Shown piece by piece: positions 12,035 through 23,693 of a stretch of 64,000 nt of DNA (position 1 is its first letter; every line of letters starts with the position of its first letter). Source of the stretch: Eucalyptus grandis (taxonomy: Eukaryota; Streptophyta; Magnoliopsida; Myrtales; Myrtaceae); contig NC_052614.1 in assembly GCF_016545825.1 (NCBI RefSeq), positions 23,082,559 to 23,146,558 of the forward strand. Direction: 5' to 3'. The position numbers and the translations under genes were made by a program. The notes below the pieces were generated by a model. The model saw only the letters and a list, made by a program, of their open reading frames with translations, did no database searches and was not told where the DNA came from.

Positions 12035-12583
12035 CTTTTCGACGAGTAAAAGCGGTTGCCATATCGGAATGCTACCCTCTAGTTTTCTACAACTGGCATC
12101 TCCTAGGATCACCTCCACAACTTTACAATCTTCAATAGTAAACTCTTTCAAGGAGGGCCATTCTGAAATATGCCTTCCTTGGAAGAAACTTCTGAGTTTT
12201 GGCATGTTGTGAAGATACAAAGTGACAAGTTGAGGAATTACAATTTTGTCAGTTGCTTCTTCAAGTTTCTCCTCTTCTTTGGTGACAATGTACTCCATCT
12301 CTCCACAACCACTGACACCCAGATATTTGAGTTGTCCTAGACTTTTTGCCATAGCCATTGTGAAAAGGTTTCTTAGATGTTGGCACTTCTCAACTGTCAA
12401 GGACTCCATACAGTGAAGCGGCCTCTTCCACATGGATGATGGAATCACATTAGTTAGGTTGTGACACTGCTTCACCTTGAGGACCTTTAGACGATAAAAT
12501 GATTCCACACAAATTTTATCATTCCATAGTTCTTTTTGTTGAACTCCCTTGATGTGTAGCTCTTCTAACTTTGGAAATGCAAG
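12035..12583 (-). pseudogene. LRR exon 4 of the NBS-LRR gene
   Basis: Starts after a TGTAG acceptor in phase 0 (Leu-Ala-Phe-Pro-Lys-Leu-Glu-Glu-Leu) and ends at AAAAG/GTTTGC (donor 12034). About 183 LRR residues, no stop. A further C-terminal exon, like the one at 59886-60685, is expected but not seen downstream. Confidence 0.83.
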
Positions 12584-12682
12584 CTACAAATGTGCAGAGA
12601 TATATGAAAAATACACAAAACAGCTTAGGGCCAAAGCATTAAAAAAATAATATAACAAATAAGAAAAATTGGGATGTGATAC

Positions 12683-13315
12683 CTTATCATCAAATAAAGG
12701 ATGTAACCCATCACCAGCACAGCTCTTTGAATTGAAAGAAATCAAATTCTCAAGGTCACCAAGCTTGAGTGTGCTTAAATTACGGAACTTGAATGTTTCT
12801 ACGGTTTTCACTATTCCTCCTTCCATCGCAATTATGCCCTTCATGTTATTGCAACAGGAAACATCAAGCACCGTGAGTTTATCAAGAGTTCTGGCCGTGG
12901 CACTTGAGAAGAGATATGACAAACTATGACAGCGCCTTACGCTCACTTCCCATAGACTAGGAAACGCCAATATTAATTTGCATTCACTCTTCAAAATGTC
13001 TGCCAGCCTTGGTAGATTCAACAACTTCATTTTTTCTAAGGAAGAGAGGACCAATGGCTTTTGCATTTCATCAGAGCTGAGACTTACTGGATCAAATAAT
13101 ATTTCTACGGAGGGACACCCAACCACCTCAATTTTATTCAAACTCTGCAACCTATCCATTGAATTTGATGGAAAAACATGGGTCAAATTTTCACAAAGTT
13201 CAACAGTGAGGGATGCAAGTTTGCAGAAGGACTGTCCATGGAGTTGATTATGCCATATCTTCTTTAAGTGACACATGGAAAATAGCTTCAATTCCTCCAA
13301 GCTTGGAAAAAGAAC
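12683..13315 (-). pseudogene. LRR exon 3 of the NBS-LRR gene
   Basis: Encodes about 211 LRR residues from Val-Leu-Phe-Pro-Ser to the Asp-Asp-Lys before the GT donor at 12682. The phase-matched splice point reads GCAA/GTT and lacks AG; the nearest AG is one base away and out of phase. The intron before it is open in the same frame, so retention would add about 45 foreign residues without an immediate stop. Confidence 0.8.
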
Positions 13316-13555
13316 TTGCATAAAAAACAATTTATACGTAGAATGACTGAAATTTTTGGTACATAATTGTGTTATGCCGAAATTTGTGGGAAAATTTGGG
13401 AATGACCCCCGACGAGTTAGCATTCCCATCGCCAATTGCCAAACTTGAAAAATGATCAAGTTTCTACTAAATTGAGTCCCTTGACAAGAACTAGAAGAAT
13501 GATTGACAAAAAACTCTATAGATGCTTATGACAAAAAAACACTATAGATGCTTAC

Positions 13556-14170
13556 CTTTTCATTGAAGAAGCCAGGCAAGGATAAGCTAGAGTTTATACG
13601 ATTAAATGCTTGTTGTAAACCTCCATCAGATGTGATCGACCATTGCTTTGCTTCAAGTGAAGAGAATGTCATCATTTTGGGGCACCGAGATATTGTCAAT
13701 TTTGTTAAGGATGGACAATGAATACAATACTTCTGATAAGAGAATGTCTTGAGGTTTGGCAATTCCTCAAGAGACAAGGAGATTAACAAAGGGAACTCTA
13801 AAGTGTCGCTAGTTGCAGCTTCCTCCAATTCTTCATCTTGCGCATCAATAATTTCCTCCATTAGTTTACAACTTGCTATTTCTATTTCTTTTATTTGCCC
13901 AAGTGCTTTAGCCATGGAAGAAGAAAAAAGAAACCTCAGGTTCTCACAATTTTGCACCTTTAGTGCCCTTAAGTTTCGAAAACACAATGCTCTTCATGGA
14001 TTTTTATTCCATATGCGTCCCAAACTTGGTAAGTCACTCAGGATTAATTCTCTCAATCGCGAGAGAATCTCGACTTCCCCACTGCTTGTTAGTCCTTCAA
14101 GGTCGAATACTTCCCTTATTAACTGACATTTTTCAATGGTTATGGCTTCCAAATTCTGTAGCTTTATTAG
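13556..14170 (-). pseudogene. LRR exon 2 of the NBS-LRR gene
   Basis: Begins after a CAG acceptor and ends at AAG/GTAAGC (donor at 13555). It encodes about 205 LRR residues with the FFNEK ending that this gene class often shows at exon ends. An in-frame TGA at 13994-13996 stands where a Trp (TGG) fits the context, a G-to-A change. Confidence 0.85.
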
Positions 14171-16210
14171 CTGCAAAGGGGTGAATAGGCGAAGGGGTGA
14201 ATAGGGGGGAATAATTGATTATCTCATAGTAATGCTCACAATTAGATAAACGAGTTGTGTGTGATATAATAATAAAAGAAATAATCTCATTCAATAGATT
14301 TAAATATAATGGAAGAAAGAGCGGAGTATTGATTTTTGAATTTTACCTCATTCTTCTTTAGAATTTATCAACTTTACACTTCTTATTTAGCTATCATGTA
14401 TCTGGACTTTGCTGAATATATAATAATAAGAGAGAATTTAAAGTCCTTGAATTGTTGGGGTTATTAAACGTACGATTTTGTGCTTTTTACCTAATATTTT
14501 TAATTTCATGGCATAGGCTTGATTAATTTTTTAGTCATTGACAGTGATTAAATATAATAAGTCAAACGAATTATTTCCTATCGAATAGTCATGAACTGAA
14601 TTGACAAACAGAGAAAAACTATACTTTTAGTTGATTTGCAGATGCAATTTGAGCCTGCCATATTTTCCAAAATATTTTAAAGAAAATCCTCGTATCGAAA
14701 GATTGAAAGCAAAAAGTTATTGCAAATTATGAAAGAAATACTAAAGCATTTAAAAGATTTTGTCGTCCCCATGCATAGCACTACAGGATCCATTATTTTC
14801 TATCATAGATGTAATGCAGAATATATGCTACATTGGCCGAAAGTAAATTAAAAAATAAAATAAAAAAGAAGGTTCCTCACTGCGAGATCCATGGTTGGCC
14901 GTAAAAGGATTTAATTGAGCGAACAGCAACATATGGGCATCGGAGTCAATTTCATTAAAGGATTTAATTTACCTATATAAGGACTTAAGATGCGCTTCCT
15001 TATCAAATAGCAAAATTATATGGCAAATTTTATTTATGTAGCAAAGAAATGAAATACTTAATTCAATAAATGATTTTACTCGATCATGCTTCTGCGTTTT
15101 GGCTCACGTGATAAACTAATCTTAAAAAATAATTTAAAGAAGGGTTTCCATTTTAACTTTTTTCTGACAAAACAGTTAAAGGAATTGTTAAATCAAAGCG
15201 ATAGTGCACAAATGAATGTTAGATGTGTTTCTAATTAATACTTTCCAGGAATATTTAAAAAAGAAGAAGAAGTTTAAACATGTGCAGGCACATGGATTTT
15301 ATTAGCAACATTAGAAAAGTGGTTAGAATAAAGATCTGTGGTAGATTTTATCACCACGAAAGGTCCATAGCTTCTTAGAACAAAAAAATTAAAAATAAAA
15401 TTATCCGACTAAAATCTCATTAATGTACCAAGGTAACAAAAGCAATTTGACCTATTGGATATTATATTTGATTTTTCATTTGTAGTCACATAATAGTTCC
15501 ATCATCTAACCAATAAGAGTATAAAAAAGATATATATAATGGAACTTTGTGTAGAAACACAATCCCGCAATGGTGCATTCGCCCACCACAACTCTTTACA
15601 ATCATTGGGGAAAAAAAGCAACTTTATTTTCTCAACTACTCTAATGCTGATGTACTTACGATTGTGACTGCAAAATTATAAGTAATTGATCCGGACGTTA
15701 TTCGACACATAGTCAGTGTAGTTAAATTCACCTACTGAAATTTTTTATTTTATTTTAGTTAGTTCTTTCACTTTAATCAAGCAGATATAATAGGAGTCTA
15801 CACGTGTCCATTCATTATCAAATAAAGTTCAAAAAAATTGTAAAGGTCGTCTATACTTCCTTCAACTTATGAATATATCCATAAATGTTTGTGCATACAT
15901 ATTCGACTTTACCATTAAGCAATGATAACCTACCAGATTATTTGAAAAATATATCAATCGCACGGTGCTTCTTTAACTATGTTGATTACATTACATAGAT
16001 AAAGAGAGATGTAATTAAATACTGTATAAATGTTTCAATGTATTTACATATCACATAGCAATTCCATATTGAAAAATTAAATTATTGTTTGTCTTAATTA
16101 TTCTGGAAAACTAAATCTCAGAAAAAAATTCTTTATCCAATTTTTTCTCCATCCTTTTGTACTCTCACATTTAAAATACATGCATAAAATCTCAATGACA
16201 AATTATATAC
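14171..16210 (-). other. Two-kilobase intron between LRR exons
   Basis: AT-rich, bounded by a GT donor (16210) and a TTTGCAG acceptor (14171-14173). No open frame or repeat of note is seen inside. Small purine-rich tandem words such as GAAGAAGAAG occur near 15260. Confidence 0.65.
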
Positions 16211-17107
16211 CTGTTGCCCGTCAAAGAAATCAACTGAGAGGTTTGCGGTTTTGTAGAAGCTTGTCATCTCTGGCAAGTTTCGCAATGTCAGCCTATGCAA
16301 ATTGCATAACTTCACATTGGGATCATATATTTCATCTCTGTCAACCTCGGCATCTGCAACAATTTGTTGCATCAAATGGCATCTAGTTATTTCAATCTCT
16401 TCAAGCTGGGGTAATATTCTCGTCATGGACAAAGGAAACAAATGTTTGATTTCACCACAGTTGTCCACTTTCACAATCTTTAATTTGCTGAAGGATTCTA
16501 GGGCAAGACAACCGCAATAAATTTTGTTGAAGTTGTCCAGATTCTCGAGAAACAAAGATACCAATCTCGTAAATGCAGTGCACTGGACATTGTTCGTGGG
16601 GTGAACAACATAATGAAATGAGGGGCTATTTTGTACATGAAGATGCTTCAATTCTTGAAATCCTTCGATGCACAAATCGTGAATACTATCATTGCCATCT
16701 TGTAATCCATCCAAGTGGAGATGTTGTGTTCTCTGCAAACATCTTTGCACCCACTCTTCCAAAAGAAGATCGCCTGAATCCAGCTTGAGCTTTAAAGTTC
16801 TAGATTCTTTATATTCAACCGACCAATCCCAAACGCCCCCAATTTGGATTTTATGCTTCTTCAGTTTCCCAAACGGCAAGTGTCTTGGGAGATTGGCAGA
16901 ATGAGGAATGGCAATGTCCAAAGTGCTCAACTTGTTCATGTTCTTTAACTCAGTCAGGCTGGCGTTTCTTCGCGGTGCTTCATCTTCAGCCTCCCACCGA
17001 TCAAAACTGTCGGCCATATGCAGTTCTTCTAAATTAACCAAGCTTTCGAGCACGCCAGGTTCGATAACTTTGAGCCTAGTGCAACATTTTAAGTTCAAAA
17101 GTCTCAA
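16211..17107 (-). pseudogene. LRR-coding remainder of exon 1
   Basis: This follows the TAA at 17108-17110 in the same frame. About 300 residues with regularly spaced Leu-X-X-Leu blocks give LRRs, including phrases such as LRLLNLKCC and LKHLHVQN. The exon stops at a CAG/GT donor (GT at 16210-16209, minus strand). The LRR part would set effector or partner specificity. Codon use and content match the following LRR exons. Confidence 0.85.
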
Positions 17108-18989
17108 TTATGTTAGTTCACCTATTTCTTTAGGCAGCCGAGTGATTGTCGATCCAAAGAGATGTAGCATCTGCAATGCTTTCAGCTTTCCAAGATGAGT
17201 CACATCCTCGAGACAGCAAAGAGCAAGACTAAGTGACTTGAGGTTCACAAGGAACTCAATTGACGAAGGTAGAGAAGTGACAGATTTTACAGTTAAATCC
17301 AATACTTGGAGCTTCTCCATAGATTCAAAAAGTGACTCAGGAACTTTGAGAGATGGGTTGTCTTCGAGTAAAAGAAACATCCTCAAGTTTGGGCAGTCCA
17401 ATTTTTCAGGAAGCTCATTAATGCCAACCCAAGGGAAGGACATTGCAGTGCATTCTCTAAGCTCAGCCTTTGACCATTTTTTAAACCCACAATCCTCCCT
17501 CCCGACCAAGGCCTTCCATTCTGTGGAAGCAATAGAGATGGCCACGTCAGTGACTATGTCATGCATTCTGACTTTTACAAATTGATCGCTATCTATGTTT
17601 TTTTTCGCTAGAATCATCACTATCTAGTAATAAAGAGGAGTCACGCAGACAATCTAGATCCATGTTCAACCTATCTCTAGCGTCTTGCATGGTCCTGCTG
17701 AAATTGTTAAATAAACCCAAACCCAAGCAATAGACCAAGATATCCAACTCCCCTATTTTAGGGGATAGAGCACAAACCAAGAACAACGATTGGATCCTCT
17801 CGTCTTTTAAGTCTTTGTAGTTTAGTTCCACTAGTGACTTTAAATCAGACCCTTCTATAGTCAAAGCATTCCTCCATTTAGCCAAATTTCCACTCCTCAA
17901 CCTTTTTGCCAACGAAATTATAAACAGCGGCAAGCCACCGCAACTCTTGACCACTCCATCTACCTAGGGTCTAAACTCGGGATCATAAACTTTGTTCCCC
18001 ACTATCCTTTCAAAAAGTCTTCTTGCTTCCCGATCGTCTAGCTCCTTGAGTCGGAATTCTCGGTCAGAGACCATGTCAAAGCGTAAAACTTCTCCACTTC
18101 TAGATGATAGCAATAGTTTGCAACCTCTCACTTTATTATCGTCACCACAAGGAATTCCAACATCTTTCAATTCTAGCTTCTTCCACAAATTATCCAAAAT
18201 TATGAGAATTTTTTTCTCACGCAAACGATTGGCTCTCCCACGAGGAGGTTCCACATTCATTAGCTTTAGCCCTAGATCATAAGCAATTTCTTCCTGGATT
18301 GTTTTTAAATCTGGATTGCGTGATACATTTGCCATGGCAACCACATCAAACAACTTCTCTTTCTTAACTCGCTTTTCAATGTCCTCCAAAAGCTTGGACT
18401 TGCCAACCCCACCTGGTCCATGCACCCCAACCACACAGATCTTGTCATCAGTTATAGCCTTCAATACATCCTCTGTGATTGAAGCCCTTGACTCTAGGAC
18501 ATCTTCTTTCTTGTCAACAGATCTTGCAGCAAAAGTCGTAGCAGTGACAATTCCTATTGGAGGATTCTCATAGTAGACCTTCTGAAAGTTATTATTTGCA
18601 CTTTCATCATAGAGTTCTTGAATGACTTCAGTCATCTTCTTCACCTTCCTGGCAATTGGATGGCGTACCGTGGGGTTGGGAAGCCTCCCACGGAAGTAAG
18701 CATTTTTTGCACTTTCACCATGTTTTAACAAATCTCGTGCTTCCTTAGCCTTATTCTCCACGCTTTCCAACCAATTCTTAATATCAGTGTGTATAGGTTT
18801 TCCATCATACAAGGCTTCATCGACAGAGTGCTGCACCCTTTCCCTAGCAGTCTCCAGCTTCTCTACTTCATTTTTGAGATCTTCGACGTAGCTCTTGTAG
18901 TGCAGCACATACCCAAATTGGCGTCCAATGGGAGCAAACAGGCACTCACCTAGTTTCGACGCAACGGAGCTAGCAAATGCCTCGGCCAT
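17108..18989 (-). pseudogene. First part of exon 1: coiled coil plus NB-ARC domain
   Basis: The ATG at 18987-18989 opens a 340-codon segment ending at the TAG at 17964-17966. Residues 30-95 form the heptad-rich CC domain. The P-loop GPGGVGKS is at residues 191-198, kinase-2 (LIILDNLW) at about 262-269 and RNBS-B with a Ser-Ser-Arg at about 295-297. Beyond the TAG the same frame gives the GLPL motif (about 17935) and winged-helix region. After the T8 frameshift comes the MHD motif (MHDIV, about 17562), where RPS2-like proteins switch from NB-ARC to LRR. The TAG falls just before GLPL, so the untreated product would lack the ARC2 regulatory half. Truncated CC-NB proteins can have dominant activity in this family; whether this one is expressed is unknown. 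Confidence 0.88.
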
Positions 18990-19691
18990 AATTTCTTCTT
19001 TAATGTCTAGAAATTACTTTTTCCCCTCCTCTTTTGTGTCTGTTGTTGCCACCAATGATTAATTGCTAAAGAAAATCCGTGCGAAGGACACTGAACAGAG
19101 AGCAGAACAAATCACTCGCGATGTATGAAAAGAAAGGAAGAGCAAAGTGAAACAATGCGAACAACGAAACAAAACCGAAGACGAGAGAGAGAAGCACAGT
19201 GCATGTAAAAAACAGAAAACGTACAGTTACTGCACTCAGTGCCCCCAAGCAACACGTTACTGGTCTACGTGGACAATGCAGATGATCGTACGTGGAAAAG
19301 CAGCACGTTACCGGTCTACCGAGAAAATATTGGGAAGAAGTGAAGGAAAAAAGAAATAAAGATTAAAAAATAAAAATAAAAAATTTGCTAAAATATTATT
19401 GAAAAGTGTTCACGTTGACCCTGCCTACGGGCGTCCATGTCATGGTTGGATGAATTGAATTAGCACAAATACAAAAAATTTATAATTAGCACAAAAAAAA
19501 AAGGATTGAATTGACACAATTTTAATAAATTAAAAATTTTTTGGGTAATTTTTCTATAATCATTTCCTAACTTATGCTTCAAATTATTTTCTTCAACTCA
19601 ATCAAAAGGCATTATTCACTAATGACCATGCTTTTGTGAAAATTATGGTGCGGGGTGGTCCGTTAAACTAAGACTGTCTCCCCAAAACCTT
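18990..19691 (-). other. Upstream region of the NBS-LRR gene
   Basis: Holds the likely promoter and 5' leader of the minus-strand gene. Purine-rich words and two copies of CGTTACYGGTCTAC (near 19254 and 19307) are visible. No convincing TATA box or transposon boundary was identified. A 60-codon minus-strand ORF here (19248-19066) is hydrophobic but has no family likeness I recognise. Confidence 0.4.
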
Positions 19692-19963
19692 TCCATAAGA
19701 ACGACTTTTGATTAATGAGCAATAAGTTATAAGGCTAGCCATAGGATTCTCCATTCTCGCTTACAAACGTGTGGAAAGAGACTAATATTACATCATCACC
19801 ATTTACATTTTCTCACATTAGTGTGCACAATAAAATAAATTTATTTCTTAATTACTCTATGTACGAAATTCTAGCTGATGAACAGCTCATAGTTAGGAAC
19901 TTCCATTATTATTGTAATTGATAACAAGGTTATTTTATTTGACCGTATGGAATGTGAAGCTTC

Positions 19964-21180
19964 GGCAAAAGAACGTTTCAATTGCCATAACTTTGCCCAA
20001 ATTGACACTTAAATGTCATAACTTACGAAAGGTACACTTAAGTGCCACATTCGTAGAAAAATGGATCACTTGAGTGCCACTCCGGCCAAAGTTCGGCCAA
20101 AACGCTGAAGTGGCATTTTTCCGGCGAAGCGCGCACAAAACGAAACCGTTTTGCACGCTAACGTGGCCAAATAATGCAAAAACGGCATCATTTTTGGCTG
20201 ACGTGGTAAAAAATAATAAAAAAACTAATTATATTAAATTTAAAATTAAATTTAGTTAAAATATTTAAAAATAATAATTTTAAAATTAAATTTAATTAAA
20301 AATAATAAAAATTAATAATTAAAAAGTTAACAAAAAAAAAAAAAAAGGGGAACGAGGGGGAGGCGACCGAGGATTAGCCCTCGCCCGCCACCGCCCGCCG
20401 CCCGCCGCTACCGGGAAGGGCTGGTGACGGCGGGGGAGGGTCGGTCGGGGTCGCTGGGCCCTTGCGGGGACCGGAGACCCCGGCCGATCGGCGGTGAGGG
20501 CTCACAAGCCCTCGCCCGATTTGGGGGAGGGTCGCGGCCCTCGTCGAATGTGGGCGAGGGCCATGACCCTCCCTGCATCCGTGGCCAGCTGCGAGGGCTC
20601 ACGACCTCGCCCATCCGACGAGGGTCGATAGCCCTTGGCTCAACCGGGCCAAGGGCCGCCGACCCTCGCCGGATCTAGGCGAGGGCTGCGACTCTTGCCT
20701 CGATTTGGGATGAGGGCTCGCGAGCCCATCGCCGATTGGCGGGGTCGCGGCCCCGGCCAAGGCCAAGCGACCTCGGCCGGCGGCGGCGGCGGCGGGCGGG
20801 CTAATCCCTCGCCCGCCCCCCGTTCCTTTTTTTAAATTTTTAATTATTATTTTTAAAATATTTTTAACTAAATTTAATTTTAAAATTATTATTTTTTAAT
20901 ATTTTAAATTATTAATTAATTTTGTTATTATTTTTTTACTACGTCAACCCAAAATGACACCGTTTTTACATTATTTTGGCCACGTCAGCGTGCAAAATGG
21001 CGTCATTTTGGGCTCAGTTTGCCGGAAAAATGCCACGTCGGCATTTTGGCCGAACTTTGGCCTGATTGGCACTCAAGTGATCCCTTTACTTCGATTTTGG
21101 CACTTAAGTGTACCTTCGTAAGTTATGGCACTTAAGTGTCCCTTTGTGCAAAGTTATGGCACTTGAGGGGTCCGCACGTC
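19964..21180. mobile_element. Mutator-like non-autonomous element, 1,217 bp, 10-bp TSD
   Basis: GTGAAGCTTC occurs at 19954-19963 and again at 21181-21190, a perfect 10-bp duplication. The arms are long inverted repeats of about 370 bp each: on the left CATAACTTTG then CACTTAAATG words, and their reverse complement on the right. The centre (20350-20820) is a GC-rich block of CGAGGGC/GCCCTCG words. TSD length and long arms fit the Mutator superfamily. No transposase is encoded; ORF-like stretches in the core are by-products of high GC. Confidence 0.85.
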
Positions 21181-21337
21181 GTGAAGCTTCTATTAGTTAA
21201 TTTGGCACCTTTCACAAGAAGTGATTAAACCACTTCCCTTAAATCCCAAAAAAAAAAAAAAAAAAAAAAAAATTGCTTGAAAGTCCATTGAACAAACCAA
21301 TCTATGGCTCCCTATAGATTTTGCCTTTTCTTTTTAG

Positions 21338-21623
21338 GGATAAGTACATTAGAAATCCTAAAACTTGTGACAAAAATTCAATTAAGTCTTAAAACTTGTT
21401 ACGGAAGTGTAATTGACTCATTAAACTTTCAAAAAGTACAATCAAATTTTAAAACTTATCAAATTGATCCAATCAACTCCTTCTGTAAATTGCACTTTGT
21501 GAAAGTTTTATGACTCGATTGCACTTTGAAGATATGTTTTAGGATTTGATTTCATTTTTTGAAAATTTTAGGACTTAATTGCTCTTTCATGATAAATTTT
21601 AGAACTTCTAAGACAATTATCCC
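21338..21623. mobile_element. MITE, 286 bp, 10-bp TSD
   Basis: TTCTTTTTAG flanks it at 21328-21337 and 21624-21633. The ends, GGATAAGTACATTAGAAATC and the reverse complement of the right end (GGGATAATTGTCTTAGAAGT), match over about 50 bases. The whole element reads as repeated CCTAAAACTT phrases. It encodes nothing. The TSD length suggests Mutator, but the superfamily is not certain. Confidence 0.8.
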
Positions 21624-21720
21624 TTCTTTTTAGTATTAGTAATTTCATTTGGAAGCATTTGTTCAATGAATGCACATACGAGGCAAAAAACAAATGCCAC
21701 ATTGACACTTGGAATAAAAA

Positions 21721-22424
21721 GAAGTATTTAATGATTCACAAAAGAGGTCGTGTATCAATTGTCAATGATTGGCCTCGGTTTAATAAACTCATCCGTGAGA
21801 GGGAGAGTATCCGGTGCACAGGTGATGCGGAAGATAAAGAAAATCTCACACTACACACTTGGAAAGAAAAAGATCGTAGCAATTGATAATACTTTCGGAG
21901 GAAAGAGGACCAACAAAAAAAAAAAATGGATCATATGGACAGGCCCAAATTAGACGGCCTGATGACATAATAAATAAGAGGGTTATCAACACACGCTCCT
22001 CATAATTATATTCTACATTTAAATAAATGCATCAAATTAATGGGCAAATTCAAGATTTTACTATCAATCGTGTTAAGAAAAATGGACATGTACCTTTTTT
22101 ATTCATATAATTTAAACAAAGCTAAAGGTTCTTAAACCTGATTTAATAAACAAATTTTTGTATATAGTCATATCCTTGCAATTCTATCACATTTTTTCTT
22201 AGTATCATTACTCATTAGTGAAGATGAAGCTCAAACAACCCATCACAAAATCCTCAATCATTACGTGATATGTTGTTTTAACATACAAGATTCTTTTTTC
22301 TCCAATTCATGCAATAGATTAAACCGTCAAAATGTTACATTTATCATATTTAAATTTTTGGGAGTCAAACAATTTTAAGTTGCATCTTTTATTTATAAGT
22401 TGTCACTATTGATCCTAAATTAAT
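21721..22424. other. AT-rich spacer
   Basis: No gene, clear repeat boundary or regulatory site is supported. A short A-run (21916-21925) and TA-rich stretches are the only features. Confidence 0.5.
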
Positions 22425-23460
22425 TTTGATGATTCCAAAACTCTTTTTCGTATATTTATAATCGTTACAAATTATTTGGAAATGTTTTCTGCAAGTTTGT
22501 GCAAGTTGAAAAGGGTTAAAGAAGAGTGGGCTTGTCTAAAAACATATCTGGGTACCTGGCTAAGTAATGGTGAGATAGCCAGCCAGATTGGCCAAATAAA
22601 CGGCTCTACAATTTAAATTTGAATTTTGCTCGCTCAACCTCAGCCGATTTCTTGGCCATTTATGAATTTGAGTGGACATTCGAAAGTCTCAATGGTCGAA
22701 AAATTAGTCATTAGAAGTGTAATGCCCTGGGTCTTCAGGGTACACATATTATCCGCTTTGGACACTAAGTCCTCACGATTTTGTTTTTTCTCGAGGCAAC
22801 TCATACTACTCCAAGAAAACGCGTATGTACAGATAGAGAGCCAGAGTCCTCGTTGTGGCCCCACACGCGGTCGGGAGTCGGCCTTGATACCATTTGTAAC
22901 GCCCTGGGTCTCCACTGTACAAATATTGTCCGCTTTGGACACTAAGTCCTCACGGTTTTGTTATTCTCGGGGCAGCTCATACTACTCCAAGAAAACGCAT
23001 ATGTACAAATAGAGGGCCCATTGCCTTATAAGGTAGCCCAAAACTCCCTCCCTAGGCGAGGCGTGGACGCACCACCATCCCTCCTCCCCACGCACTGCTG
23101 CTCGGACCGTCACAAGAAGTGCTAGTAATAGCTCAAGGACTGCTTGCAAGAGAAATTGTTTCTAAGGTAGCCATTGTCTTGGGCATGTGTGTAATTGAAA
23201 ATACTTGCAAAATCTCTCTTGTATTCACTTTGCAAATCAACTTCTTGCGAGAGAAATTGTTTCTAAATGAATTACCCTTGCTTGTAGAGGAGTAGTGGCT
23301 CCATTGTAAACCAACCTTTGTACGAGGTTTCAAAAATAGTGGAATGGGCATAAATCCTGAATGGTCTCGATAAGTGGAGTAGTGCCGATTTGGGTCGAAC
23401 CACTATGAGTCGGCTAACCGTCTGTCTTCTCTTACCTCTTTAACTCTACACTTGCCAAGT
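22425..23460 (+). repeat. Old LTR of a SIRE-like Copia element (probable solo LTR)
   Basis: Bases 22425-22640 are alignable by eye with the LTR fragment at 33378-33588 (TGATGATTC, GTATATTT, TTTGTGCA, the GCTCTRCAA phrase). Near 23340-23460 it has an LTR-like 3' part: GTGGAGTAGTGCCGA, CGAACCACTAT and TCTTACCTCT resemble the matching part of the LTR at 8770-8840. No internal region flanks it, so a solo LTR is inferred. Edges are approximate. Confidence 0.5.
22718..23020 (-). mobile_element. TRIM-like pair of short direct repeats nested in the LTR
   Basis: Two direct copies of about 126 bp start TGTAAYGCCCTGGGTC (22718 and 22895) and share the TTTGGACACTAAGTCCTCAC block. Between them lie about 51 bases whose minus strand, just after the second copy's end, reads TGGTATCAAGGC, close to a tRNA-Met primer site. 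This fits a terminal-repeat retrotransposon in miniature on the minus strand. The tiny centre and the lack of a visible TSD argue for a degraded or truncated copy; the second copy may continue to about 23070. Confidence 0.5.
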
Positions 23461-23693
23461 TTTTTATATATTGTTTGTATGAATAAAAAAAATAAAAAAT
23501 CGGTGGGGTAACTCGGCCAAGCACCTTAATATTTCAAGAGAATTATGAAAATCTTGGCCATTGGAAAATTATGAGTACGAACACTTGGCTTGAAACTTTT
23601 TCTTGAATGAAAACGGTCTATATATTGATTTACCATACGGGTCTTTTTTAGTCAAAATGCTTTCATGACCCGAAATTGGGGGAATAATGTCAA

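Larger units (their letters stand above)
12035..18989 (-). pseudogene. CC-NBS-LRR disease-resistance gene (At4g27190/RPS2-like class), broken
   Basis: Exon blocks on the minus strand: 18989-16211 (coiled coil, NB-ARC, first LRRs), 14170-13556, about 13315-12683 and 12583-12035 (further LRRs). Introns have GT donors at 16210, 13555, 12682 and 12034 and AG acceptors before 14170 and 12583. The acceptor before the third block has become AA. Breaks: in-frame TAG at 17964-17966, an 8-T run at 17598-17605 that changes frame, TAA at 17108-17110 and TGA at 13994-13996. Members of this class act in the cytosol as intracellular immune receptors with ATP/ADP-switched NB domains. All motifs to the MHD box are present, so damage is recent. 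Assembly error in the T8 run is possible for one break, but not for three separate stops. Confidence 0.9.
19692..21720 (+). repeat. Local repeat, copy A (split by two insertions)
   Basis: The left part (19692-19963) and right parts (21191-21337, 21624-about 21720) resemble copies at 29325-29700 and 30898-31380, sharing blocks such as GTGGAAAGAGACT, TTCATCACCATTTACATTT-like text and TTATTTGACC. The other two copies are continuous across the insertion points. They act as empty-site references for the elements at 19964-21180 and 21338-21623. Confidence 0.75.

Noticed and set aside
20424..20835. Long GC-rich frames in the Mutator-like element core
   Set aside because: Pro/Gly/Arg/Ser-rich text in several overlapping frames on both strands follows from CGAGGGC repeats; no start context, domain or splice signal.
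22718..23020. Cassandra-type TRIM with a 5S rRNA domain
   Set aside because: The repeats lack the conserved 5S A-box/C-box text, so only a generic TRIM-like label is used.
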